Shown here in pieces: positions 22,441-29,099 of a DNA stretch of 29,099 nucleotides. A program made the position numbers and the translations under genes. Each line of letters opens with the position of its first letter. Position 1 is the stretch's first letter. The DNA lies in the IMG/VR virus record IMGVR_UViG_3300025655_000207, positions 1 through 29,099 of that record, one strand, 5' to 3'. Source of the stretch: a virus. The notes under the pieces were generated by a model that was not told where the DNA came from, did no database searches, and saw nothing but the letters and a program-made list of their open reading frames with translations.

Positions 22441-22644
22441 TTATGATTTCTTGCGTGCTTTTTCCATTTCTTTCTTTTCGTCCTCGAATTGTTTCTGCAA
22501 ACGCTTAACAAACCAATTTCGAAGACCTACAGGCAAATTATAAGCTTCAATAAGAGACCATCCGCCAAAATGTTTAAGCAAAAAGAACTGTTCGTATACT
22601 GCTTCTGAGTATTTATCGGTCAGGCCAAAGAAAGTCGGCCCCAA
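22441..22644 (-). CDS. Small overlapping tail protein, candidate assembly chaperone partner
   Basis: 67 residues. I chose a TTG start at 22644 because GGAGG lies five nt before it; the only upstream ATGs lie deeper inside the gp26-like gene and lack such a site. It overlaps that gene by 32 nt. The product (GLTDKYSEAVYEQFFLLKHFGGWSLIEAYNLPVGLRNWF and on) is helical with a charged Lys/Glu C-terminus. It lies between tube genes and tape measure, where phages usually encode tail assembly chaperones, and its overlap with the gene before it recalls frameshifted chaperone pairs. No slippery -1 site is evident. A gp51-like role is possible but unproven. A terminator follows directly. Confidence 0.7.
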   Translation of the reverse strand: MGPTFFGLTDKYSEAVYEQFFLLKHFGGWSLIEAYNLPVGLRNWFVKRLQKQFEDEKKEMEKARKKS

Positions 22645-23455
22645 AGGGCACCTCCATTTCCTGATCAAAGCCACAATTAGAACACTGAAAATGCTTTTGG
22701 ACTTTAACATCAGGATTGACCATTTTATAAGCATTTCTTAAAAATCTTGCATCACGTAAAGGCATATTATCAACATAATGATTGATAACGTTTCTTTGAG
22801 TATTGTTTTGAACTGATACAATCATCATTTTGTACTGATCAGTCATTCCTGTCTCTTGCATCATACCTTTTTTGCGAGATTCTGCAAGGTTTGTGATTTG
22901 TTTTTCATCATTTCCGGTTAAAACTCTGATTTCAACCTCAAATTTGCTAAAAGGCATTGTTAAAAGGAAATTATTATTTTCGGCCTTTCGGATTCCTAGG
23001 GATTCATCGACTTTTGACTCATTTATATGCGGATTTGCAAGATCAAATGACTCGTGAGATTTTGTCTCACAGTTAGGACACATAACTTGGGTCTCATAAT
23101 CACTTCCATAACCTGTTGCACGAGCAGCAATTAAAATTGCATTCTTATCTCCAATCAAAAGATCATTAACTTTAATATTTTTATCAACAATAATATTCTG
23201 GAGGAAGCGATCAATTGCGACACCTTTCTTAAGAAGTGTTTTCGATGTAAGAATATCTTCTTCTTTAGCTGTCATATATCTGATCTCGACTTCTTCCTTG
23301 CCATGAAGCGGATGATCGGGCGGATACAATTGTCCTTTTGATGGAATATCCACCAATTCCGTAGGAGCAACAAACTCAAGCGGATTTAGGGCCGCTGTTG
23401 GCTCCGAATCGATTGTTTGAGGTCCGATTCTATCCTCATTGTTTCTTGTAGTCAA
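22613..23455 (-). CDS. T4 gp26-like baseplate/tail assembly protein with two CxxC pairs
   Basis: 280 residues, TTG start with GAGG six nt upstream. The N-terminal part (LNPLEFVAPTELVDIPSKGQLYPPDHPLHG, 23-52) and the ILTS-ILIAAR helical segment (68-112) resemble the T4_baseplate (gp26-type) family: a promise of short loop, then strand-rich EIRYMTAKEED. Two CxxC pairs, C126/C129 (CPNC) and C258/C261 (CSNC), are about 130 residues apart and would form one zinc ribbon. T4 gp26 is about 208 aa, so this one is longer, mainly through the zinc part. In T4, gp26 is required for hub assembly. The location between tube and tape measure genes suggests an assembly chaperone. Confidence 0.72.
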   Translation of the reverse strand: MTTRNNEDRIGPQTIDSEPTAALNPLEFVAPTELVDIPSKGQLYPPDHPLHGKEEVEIRYMTAKEEDILTSKTLLKKGVAIDRFLQNIIVDKNIKVNDLLIGDKNAILIAARATGYGSDYETQVMCPNCETKSHESFDLANPHINESKVDESLGIRKAENNNFLLTMPFSKFEVEIRVLTGNDEKQITNLAESRKKGMMQETGMTDQYKMMIVSVQNNTQRNVINHYVDNMPLRDARFLRNAYKMVNPDVKVQKHFQCSNCGFDQEMEVPFGADFLWPDR

Positions 23456-23466
23456 ATTTCACCTCG

Positions 23467-24090
23467 TTATACTACAGGGTTGGGTCCAACAGTATTGCTT
23501 ACACCATCTTGTGTTACCGTTTGTCCACCTTGAACATTATCAACAGCGACGGGGACAAAAACAGGATTAACAGAAAGTCCATCAATTTCAGCCCAGTCAT
23601 ATGTTATTGTTAATTCAATTGTCACTAAATCTTCAGAAGAATAATCAAGGCTTCCAAAGTTTACAGATTTTAAAATTGCTCCTCGAAGTTTCCATTCCTC
23701 AAGAACATTGCCTTTATCATCCAACTGGTTTATTGAAATAGCATCAAAATAAGCCTCAGTTTGTGACTTCGAGATGCCATCTATATACTCGGTTATGTTT
23801 GGGTAGTTAGGGTAAATATAACCGAAATTAAAGGCCTTATTCAGCAGCAATTGCGTCTTATCTGATGTGTCGACAATAGAGATTGTGACATCGTTCCAAG
23901 TCAGGATGCCCGGATACTTAAATTTATGATTTATAAGTTGATATTCGTTTGTTGAGATCTCGTATGATGGCTTTGTAACCGACTTGGCCCAATACCAAAT
24001 GGCTTCTCCATCTTCAACACCATCGTTGGCATCAAGAATGGAGAAGCGATATTGTCTTTTAGGTGCAGCGTTGTTGGTCCAAAAAGCCAT
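23467..24090 (-). CDS. Tail tube protein paralog 2 (gp19-like)
   Basis: 207 residues, ATG with AGAGG four nt upstream. It has the T4 gp19-type tube layout: MAFW start, KRQYRFSI strand, WYWAKSVTKPSYEI, YPGILTWNDVTISIVD, and the closing LKSVNFGSLDYSSEDLVTIELTITYDWA (about 148-175). It is clearly paralogous to the 223-aa gene upstream (for example AKxVTxPS, FGxLDYSxEDL, LTIxYDWA). A Gly/Gln/Asn/Val tail of about 30 residues follows. One of the two probably builds the tube and the other caps or initiates it; which is which cannot be told. It is 7 nt after its paralog. Confidence 0.85.
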   Translation of the reverse strand: MAFWTNNAAPKRQYRFSILDANDGVEDGEAIWYWAKSVTKPSYEISTNEYQLINHKFKYPGILTWNDVTISIVDTSDKTQLLLNKAFNFGYIYPNYPNITEYIDGISKSQTEAYFDAISINQLDDKGNVLEEWKLRGAILKSVNFGSLDYSSEDLVTIELTITYDWAEIDGLSVNPVFVPVAVDNVQGGQTVTQDGVSNTVGPNPVV

Positions 24091-24097
24091 TTAACCT

Positions 24098-24769
24098 CTA
24101 TTGGGGTGATCCGTACTTTGGATTGTTTGGAATCTCTTTACCATTATTATCGGGACTATAATTGGGGCCAGAACCGGGGTTTTTCCCGACCTCAAAATAA
24201 GTTGTTTCTTGGGCGAAATCCGGATGAGTATCAGGGAATGTACAAGTAGCCCAATCATATCTAATTGTTAAGTCAACGGTTCTCAAGTCTTCATTTGAAT
24301 AATCTAGATCTCCAAACTTTGCTGATTTAATAAATGGCTGATTAAGAGTCCATTTTTCAACAACCGCACCGTCTGCTTTTAAAATCTCAATAACAATAAG
24401 TTGAAGCCCAGCTGCAATAGATCTGTTTTTTGAGATAGTATGAAATTGACTATCTTCTATTGATTGAGGGACCATATAACCAGAATTAATCAAAATCTGA
24501 TTCATTACACCAACGGCATCAGGAGAAATAGGATCCACTAGCGTCATCGACACCTCAGACCAAGATACTTTTCCGGGAAAGTAATATTTACCTCCTAGGT
24601 AGTGATGCTCTTGTTCGCCAACATCAAAAGATGGAGTTGTAACGGTTTTAGCCCACCAAAGAATTCCATCAATAACAGTGTTTCCATCTCCGCTATTCTC
24701 AGATAAAAATTGTACTCTAAATCTAAAGTTTCTTTTAGGTTCTACACCTGCTGAAGTCCAAAAAGCCAT
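24098..24769 (-). CDS. Tail tube protein paralog 1 (gp19-like)
   Basis: 223 residues, ATG with GGGAG upstream, first gene after the sheath. It shares the tube fold pattern with its neighbour: MAFW, EPKRNFRFRVQFL, LWWAKTVTTPSFDV, FPGKVSWSEVSMTLVD, and IKSAKFGDLDYSNEDLRTVDLTIRYDWA near the C-terminus, followed by a flexible Pro/Asn/Gly tail. T4 has one major tube protein (gp19, 163 aa) and two related junction proteins (gp48, gp54). Placement immediately after the sheath, as in T4 (18 then 19), makes this the likelier major tube protein. Confidence 0.87.
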   Translation of the reverse strand: MAFWTSAGVEPKRNFRFRVQFLSENSGDGNTVIDGILWWAKTVTTPSFDVGEQEHHYLGGKYYFPGKVSWSEVSMTLVDPISPDAVGVMNQILINSGYMVPQSIEDSQFHTISKNRSIAAGLQLIVIEILKADGAVVEKWTLNQPFIKSAKFGDLDYSNEDLRTVDLTIRYDWATCTFPDTHPDFAQETTYFEVGKNPGSGPNYSPDNNGKEIPNNPKYGSPQ

Positions 24770-24806
24770 TATATTAATCTCCCTTTATTGTAATTAGTAT
24801 AGATCA

Positions 24807-27722
24807 TTAGAATTGAACTCCGGATCTCGTGATTACAAAGTCAACTGCGATAAACTCGATTGCTTTGGCTGGCTTCACATAGATTTTGGCATAGAGGATG
24901 TTTCTGTCCTGAAGATCTGGAGTGGTTGTGCTTGAATCAAGAATAACTTTGAACTCTGTGATTCCGCCTCGTGCTTTAATTCTATTAAGCACTCGCTCTG
25001 CTCTGCTCTTGAACTTGTTCCAAGTAACTTGGATGTTCTGGTCGAACAGGATAGTATTAGCAATTCTGCCGATTCTCTTCTTAAGATAAATCATCATACG
25101 ACGAACGTTGATTCTGTCAAGAGCTGATGGAGTTTGCTGAAGCGTCTTTTGTCCGAAGATTACAAACTCTCCTTGAAGACGAGCAATTGGGTTAATATCA
25201 AGTTCGTAAAGATCATCACGATTTGCTTTGTTCATTGTCTCAACAACAGAGAGAACGCTTGGCCCAGCATTTCCGCCGAGGTTTGTAAGTCCACCACGAT
25301 TGAATCCGGCAGGAGCAAACCAAGGAGCACTCAATGCTTGAGATCTTGCAAGAGCACCACAAGCAGCAACTGAAGGAGGAACAGGTGTTACAACTGTATC
25401 ACCTTTCTGCTGAACTCTAACCCAAGGATGATAAGCAGCAGCGTATGATGAATCAAAGTTTCTTGAACGAACAGCAGAAATAACACTTGCTAATGAACCT
25501 TTGCCTTCTTGAGAGGGTGTGGTTTCCGCTGAAGATGAATATGCGTCTTGAAGATCAATAATAGCAAGAGAATCTTGTCTATCATTGCAGATATCGATCA
25601 TTCTGTTAGTAATATCTCGATTATTAATACCGGGCATCAAAAGAAGATCCATTTCAACATTCTCTGGGTCACTGGCAATGTCTAATGCTTTGTTCAAAGA
25701 ATAGAAAGTATAACTTGTAGATTCTGTACTTCCAATGACACCACTTCTGTTATTAAAAGGCTCAAGTTCTTTAATATTTAGACCATCAAAGCCACCAAAT
25801 AAAGGAACAATAAAGCGCTTAATCTTTGCATCAAGGAGTGCTTGGTCGCCATTAGTCGCTGTATAAGAAGTACCAGCTAAACGAGAACCAGAAAGATAAT
25901 AACCCTCAACATTTGTCGAATCATATACGACATCATCCAAAGAAAAAATGAAAGAGGTCACGGTTTCATCAGATGTTGTATGAGCATCCCAATTATAAGG
26001 CATTGCACGGATTAAATCTCTATAAGATTGATCCAACACACTGGATGCTGAAAGTTGCTGATTAATACCAAAGAAATCAGTTACTTTATAATTCGAATCT
26101 TGAACACCCTTGGAATTAACAGTTGTCAATCTCAAAGATGGAAAGTTAAAAGTAACAATTCTTTCATCTGCTCCATCTTTTGAGCCAACAAGAGCGAAAC
26201 CACTTTGATCAGCATCAGCAATCTCTTCTGGAACACCGGGAAGATTACCAGAGCCAACAACCATGGCGGTCAAAAGATTTGAACTATAGTCATTTGGATC
26301 AACAGGTCGTGCATTACTTCCGGAAAGACAGAAGCTCTTGAATTTTTGCGGACCATAAAAACCGAATGGAAGAGCATATTCGTCTTGTGGTTGTTGATCG
26401 TTTTTGAGAGCATCGGCCATTTCAATTCGAATATAATCAGATTGATTATTATATTTTCCGACCATATTGAATTTTTTATCGGCGGCATCCCAAACCATGT
26501 TCATATCACCAATTCTTTTAAGAATGTAGTTATCTGACACTGGATTCATAGAAAGATTTGAGAATTGCTCTATAAGACGATTGGTTCCCCACTCATAAAC
26601 GCTGAGAGTGAAGGTTGAATTCTTATTAACTTGTGTTCCAAGTTTAAGTCCTTCAATAGCACAGTAATATTGGTCTTGGAAAGCCTTGCCTTCATGGAGA
26701 GCAATAATTCTGAATAGCTTTTCAGCATTTTCTGGAGTATAGCTTGTATTGTCCTCAGAAGGATCGCGATTAATAATCCAACCAGATTTAGCAGCAATAG
26801 CACCAAATTGATGATCTGAATATTCTGTCAATGTTGGGCGAGCAGCGCCGGGAACAACACCAGTAGATCCGGAAGCAAGACCAAGGACGATACCCAATTG
26901 CTGTCCGGCAGTTCCGGTAGAAGAGCCATCTCTATTAAGCATTTCTTCAAAAGTTTCACCTAACCAGTATGTCTTGAGATCAGATGTTTCATTGATTGCA
27001 GTAGTAACTTTATGTGGAGTTGTATTGAAAACAGTTCTAATATAGTTCTTGCTTCCGGGATTGAAGTCAAATACGACATTATCAACAACAGTACCACTTG
27101 AATTTTTAATAATCGCTCTAAAAGTCGCAGCATTACCGCTGCCTAAAGAAGCAAACATTGTAGCAGAACCTGTACCCTGAGTAGTTCCGGCATTATCAGC
27201 AATTGTTCCAGAAAGCTCAATAGAACCTTCATTCACATAAAATATAGCAGCCAAAGATCCTGTTGCATTTGCTTGAGGATTTGAACTTGAAGGAGCGACA
27301 AAAAGACCAAAAGCGCCACCAGAAGCAGAATAAGCCGTATCTAAATCTTTAGCTGTATTCCATCCGGCAGTACCGATACCATGAGTTGCACTATCAGAAT
27401 CTTCACCCAAAAGGCGAATAAAAGTAACTGGTGAATCGTTTGCTGCAAGCCATGCTTCGGCTGCAATAGCAGCATATGTAGGAGCAATGGTATTTCCTTG
27501 TCTCCAAACATCCATTGGGCCCGGTTGTGGACCATAAACAGGATTACCAAAAACGGTAACAAAATCGTCAAATGAATTAATTTTGATTGGCTTCATCGAG
27601 GGGCCACGGAGAGCACGTCCAATCAAAAGAGGTCCATCGTCTTGCAATTGCGCAGGAACTGTACTTTGGTCAACCTCGGTTAATTGGATGCCGGGTGAAA
27701 TAAAGTCAAATTTTCTAGGCAT
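24807..27722 (-). CDS. Tail sheath protein (large, gp18-like)
   Basis: 971 residues, ATG with AAGGAG upstream. The N-terminus FDFISPGIQLTEVDQSTVP (5-23) and the C-terminal domain (RINVRRMMIYLKKRIGRIANTILFDQN to IEFIAVDFVITRSGVQF, about residues 870-971) are typical of contractile sheath subunits, whose ends form the interlocking strands that hold the sheath lattice. Length is well above T4 gp18 (659 aa); the extra about 300 residues lie in the middle, Ser/Gly/Ala-rich and beta-like (residues about 120-330), presumably as domains on the outer surface. It contracts to drive the tube through the host envelope. It is transcribed with the tube genes, before a 37-nt gap. Confidence 0.93.
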   Translation of the reverse strand: MPRKFDFISPGIQLTEVDQSTVPAQLQDDGPLLIGRALRGPSMKPIKINSFDDFVTVFGNPVYGPQPGPMDVWRQGNTIAPTYAAIAAEAWLAANDSPVTFIRLLGEDSDSATHGIGTAGWNTAKDLDTAYSASGGAFGLFVAPSSSNPQANATGSLAAIFYVNEGSIELSGTIADNAGTTQGTGSATMFASLGSGNAATFRAIIKNSSGTVVDNVVFDFNPGSKNYIRTVFNTTPHKVTTAINETSDLKTYWLGETFEEMLNRDGSSTGTAGQQLGIVLGLASGSTGVVPGAARPTLTEYSDHQFGAIAAKSGWIINRDPSEDNTSYTPENAEKLFRIIALHEGKAFQDQYYCAIEGLKLGTQVNKNSTFTLSVYEWGTNRLIEQFSNLSMNPVSDNYILKRIGDMNMVWDAADKKFNMVGKYNNQSDYIRIEMADALKNDQQPQDEYALPFGFYGPQKFKSFCLSGSNARPVDPNDYSSNLLTAMVVGSGNLPGVPEEIADADQSGFALVGSKDGADERIVTFNFPSLRLTTVNSKGVQDSNYKVTDFFGINQQLSASSVLDQSYRDLIRAMPYNWDAHTTSDETVTSFIFSLDDVVYDSTNVEGYYLSGSRLAGTSYTATNGDQALLDAKIKRFIVPLFGGFDGLNIKELEPFNNRSGVIGSTESTSYTFYSLNKALDIASDPENVEMDLLLMPGINNRDITNRMIDICNDRQDSLAIIDLQDAYSSSAETTPSQEGKGSLASVISAVRSRNFDSSYAAAYHPWVRVQQKGDTVVTPVPPSVAACGALARSQALSAPWFAPAGFNRGGLTNLGGNAGPSVLSVVETMNKANRDDLYELDINPIARLQGEFVIFGQKTLQQTPSALDRINVRRMMIYLKKRIGRIANTILFDQNIQVTWNKFKSRAERVLNRIKARGGITEFKVILDSSTTTPDLQDRNILYAKIYVKPAKAIEFIAVDFVITRSGVQF

Positions 27723-27782
27723 TAATATACTCCTTATAAACTTATAATCATATTAAATAGTATCGATGAAGATCAATAGTAA

Positions 27783-28622
27783 TTATTGTCGGTATTTCTG
27801 TTTATTTACAGTATTCCAAGGTAATTGGTCTCCAATCATTACTCTTTCTCTACTCATTTTTACTTCAACATAGTTCTCTCTGACGACAACTTTTGGTTTT
27901 TGTCTGTTGCCGGCTTCACCCATTAAATATCCGAGAACTTTAATAGATATTTGGGTTTGAAAATAACGCTCATCTTCGCCCAAATTGGTTATATTTGAGT
28001 CCGGATTAAAATCTTGCTGAATGAATGCCTCGAAGCGATGGCCGTCGTTTGAAAAAAGAAAATGATTTACGCCTCCGGTTCTTGTAATAAGAGGTGTGAC
28101 AAGTTCATTCATTTGTTGTAAATATTCAGTTCTAATTGTGATTTTATAATTGCATGTGACATAGGTCGGAACGGGCATCTCAATGGTTTCATAAACAACT
28201 TTTTTGTTATTTGATTTACCTGTCTCGTCTCCACTGCTTAATTCTCTAGCTTTATCCGCGTTTGCAAAATTTCTTGTTTTTTCTTGTACTATTCTTCTAG
28301 AAACTATTGTAGCGCCACCTTTATAATCACTGTTCTCTGGTAAGTGAGCATAGTGTGTGCCTCTGAAAGACGGGTCCTTTGTCATTGATTCTCTAGTAAC
28401 CGTAATCAAGGGCAGCTTAAGCTTACCAGAAGAATCTCTTAAATCTTTATCGTTCTTAATTTGAAAAACTCTTTCTGCCGAGAGCCATAAGCAAGGTACT
28501 TTTTTCCACCCAGAGTTGGTGTTAGTATGAAGATCCAAACTTTCATTTACCCAGTTGTAAAAGCCAACATCAATTGTTTCAATTGTTGATGGTAAAAATG
28601 GTATCTCTTCTACTTCACTCAC
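27783..28622 (-). CDS. Tail completion / sheath stabiliser candidate (gp15-like)
   Basis: 279 residues with a GTG start that overlaps the upstream stop by 8 nt. There is a beta-rich N-terminal part (TIETIDVGFYNWVNESLDLHTNTNSGWKKVPCLWLSAERVFQ), a charged disordered insert (EKTRNFANADKARELSSGDETGKSNNKK, about 113-140), and strands such as YKITIRTEYLQQMNELVTPLI. Size and place, directly before the sheath gene, match T4 gp15 (272 aa), the terminator that binds the end of tube and sheath. Sequence similarity is not obvious by eye, so this is mainly synteny. A 60-nt gap without a clear promoter separates it from the sheath gene. Confidence 0.6.
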   Translation of the reverse strand: MSEVEEIPFLPSTIETIDVGFYNWVNESLDLHTNTNSGWKKVPCLWLSAERVFQIKNDKDLRDSSGKLKLPLITVTRESMTKDPSFRGTHYAHLPENSDYKGGATIVSRRIVQEKTRNFANADKARELSSGDETGKSNNKKVVYETIEMPVPTYVTCNYKITIRTEYLQQMNELVTPLITRTGGVNHFLFSNDGHRFEAFIQQDFNPDSNITNLGEDERYFQTQISIKVLGYLMGEAGNRQKPKVVVRENYVEVKMSRERVMIGDQLPWNTVNKQKYRQ

Positions 28623-29099
28623 CGTTGAATACTCCGTCTCTTGCTCTAATACAGGTTGCAGTCACCTCGAATCTATGCTCGATTTGTCCAAAAAGTTGTT
28701 TAGGTTCATTAAGTTTTACTATCTCATAGTAAATACTTCCATATCGTACGAAATCACCTTCTCTAACGAAAAGATCTTGATCTTCGGTTAATCTTCGTTT
28801 ATGAAAGTTCACTGTGATATTTGTTGACTTATCCAAGCCAATACCTTCAAGGAAAGAGGTTTCAACTCCACCATACTCAACTAAAGCATAGACTCTGATT
28901 GGATGAAGAAAAGTTTTTTCAATGGCCTCGCCATATACCGGATGGAAGTTGGTGCGAGACATATCAATTGGAAAGTAAAGGACCTGTTGGCCGATGACCC
29001 TTTCGATGATCTCATCATTGACTTGTTTAACAAGATTTCGCTCCTTCTCTCCCAGAAAGAGAGGAGGTGGTGGAGATGCGGGCTTTGACCATTTGTTGT
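28615..29099 (-). CDS. Neck / head-closure protein, 5' end beyond the window
   Basis: At least 160 codons are in the window. Reading upstream of the first in-frame ATG (28962) the frame stays open for 45 more codons to the right edge, giving PPPPLFLGEKERNLVKQV (about 29071-29018 back) and IGQQVLYFPIDM, which continue smoothly into SRTNFHPVYGEAIEKTF. No ribosome site precedes that ATG, so it is an internal Met. The protein is a strand-rich connector (FHKRRLTEDQDLFVREGDFVRYGSIYYEIVKLNEP) of the kind found between head and tail in contractile phages (T4 neck gp13/gp14 region). Its stop overlaps the next GTG start. Confidence 0.72.
   Translation of the reverse strand, partial: NKWSKPASPPPPLFLGEKERNLVKQVNDEIIERVIGQQVLYFPIDMSRTNFHPVYGEAIEKTFLHPIRVYALVEYGGVETSFLEGIGLDKSTNITVNFHKRRLTEDQDLFVREGDFVRYGSIYYEIVKLNEPKQLFGQIEHRFEVTATCIRARDGVFNGE

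Noticed and set aside
22383-22511. N-terminal extension of the 115-aa tail protein
   Set aside because: It reads through the terminator hairpin and gives a Lys/Arg/Asn-rich stretch that does not look like protein.
22441-22734. 97-aa version of the small tail gene starting at an ATG at 22734
   Set aside because: It would overlap the gp26-like gene by 122 nt in a frame with unconvincing sequence and lacks a ribosome site; the TTG at 22644 has GGAGG.
28615-28962. 115-aa gene starting at the ATG at 28962
   Set aside because: No ribosome site there and the frame stays open with protein-like sequence to the window edge, so the gene is 5'-partial.
1-29099. tRNA genes, CRISPR arrays, insertion sequences, integrase or attachment sites
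   Set aside because: No cloverleaf, repeat-spacer pattern, transposase or integrase motif, or long direct repeat was seen.

Overview
The window is a 29.1 kb segment of a tailed-phage (Caudoviricetes) genome with a contractile, T4-superfamily-like tail. Every gene I can support lies on the minus strand, so the reading order runs from high to low coordinates. Genes are tightly packed with ATGA/TAATG-type overlaps and strong Shine-Dalgarno sites, and base composition is AT-rich. The host is unknown. Near-consensus sigma-70 promoters and AGGAGG ribosome binding sites fit a proteobacterium-like or other SD-using host and argue against Bacteroidetes. The overall gene style resembles marine/aquatic myoviruses; this is inference.

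Late (virion) module, about 29.1 to 13.5 kb: a neck/head-closure protein cut by the window edge; a tail-completion (gp15-like) candidate; an oversized tail sheath; two paralogous tail-tube proteins; a gp26-type protein with two CxxC pairs overlapping a small TTG-start gene (candidate tail assembly chaperones); an internal terminator; a small unknown; the tape measure protein; a tube/baseplate junction candidate; a LysM protein; a 1220-aa baseplate/hub-like protein; and a 418-aa structural candidate.

Replication/nucleotide module, about 13.5 to 1 kb: a minimal family A DNA polymerase (no exonuclease domain, HDC instead of HDE in motif C); a tubulin/FtsZ-like protein with a diverged nucleotide loop; a WYL_2/Sm-like small protein; a gp32-type ssDNA-binding protein; a Ser/Gly/Asn-rich 49-aa gene; an acidic unknown; a UvsX/RecA recombinase; a VOC-fold protein; an unknown overlapping a histone H1-like (Hc1) protein; a cysteine-containing unknown; a tandem pair of exported small paralogs; a 5'-3' exonuclease; two small envelope proteins; a DnaB/gp41-type helicase; a B12-dependent (class II) ribonucleotide reductase; a GroES-like co-chaperonin; and two proteins sharing an MKLTK N-terminal module.

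Regulation is unusually legible. Eight minus-strand promoters with exact TTGACA, a 17-bp spacer and a TATAAT-like -10 (seven with an extended TGT) are confined to the replication module. Three are nested in an inverted repeat that places the -35 box between the arms. A ninth perfect promoter points the opposite way inside the 418-aa late gene and would make RNA antisense to the tail operon. I see no tRNA, CRISPR array, transposon or integrase. The only gene-free stretches are short (all below 300 bases) and hold promoters and terminators, listed below.
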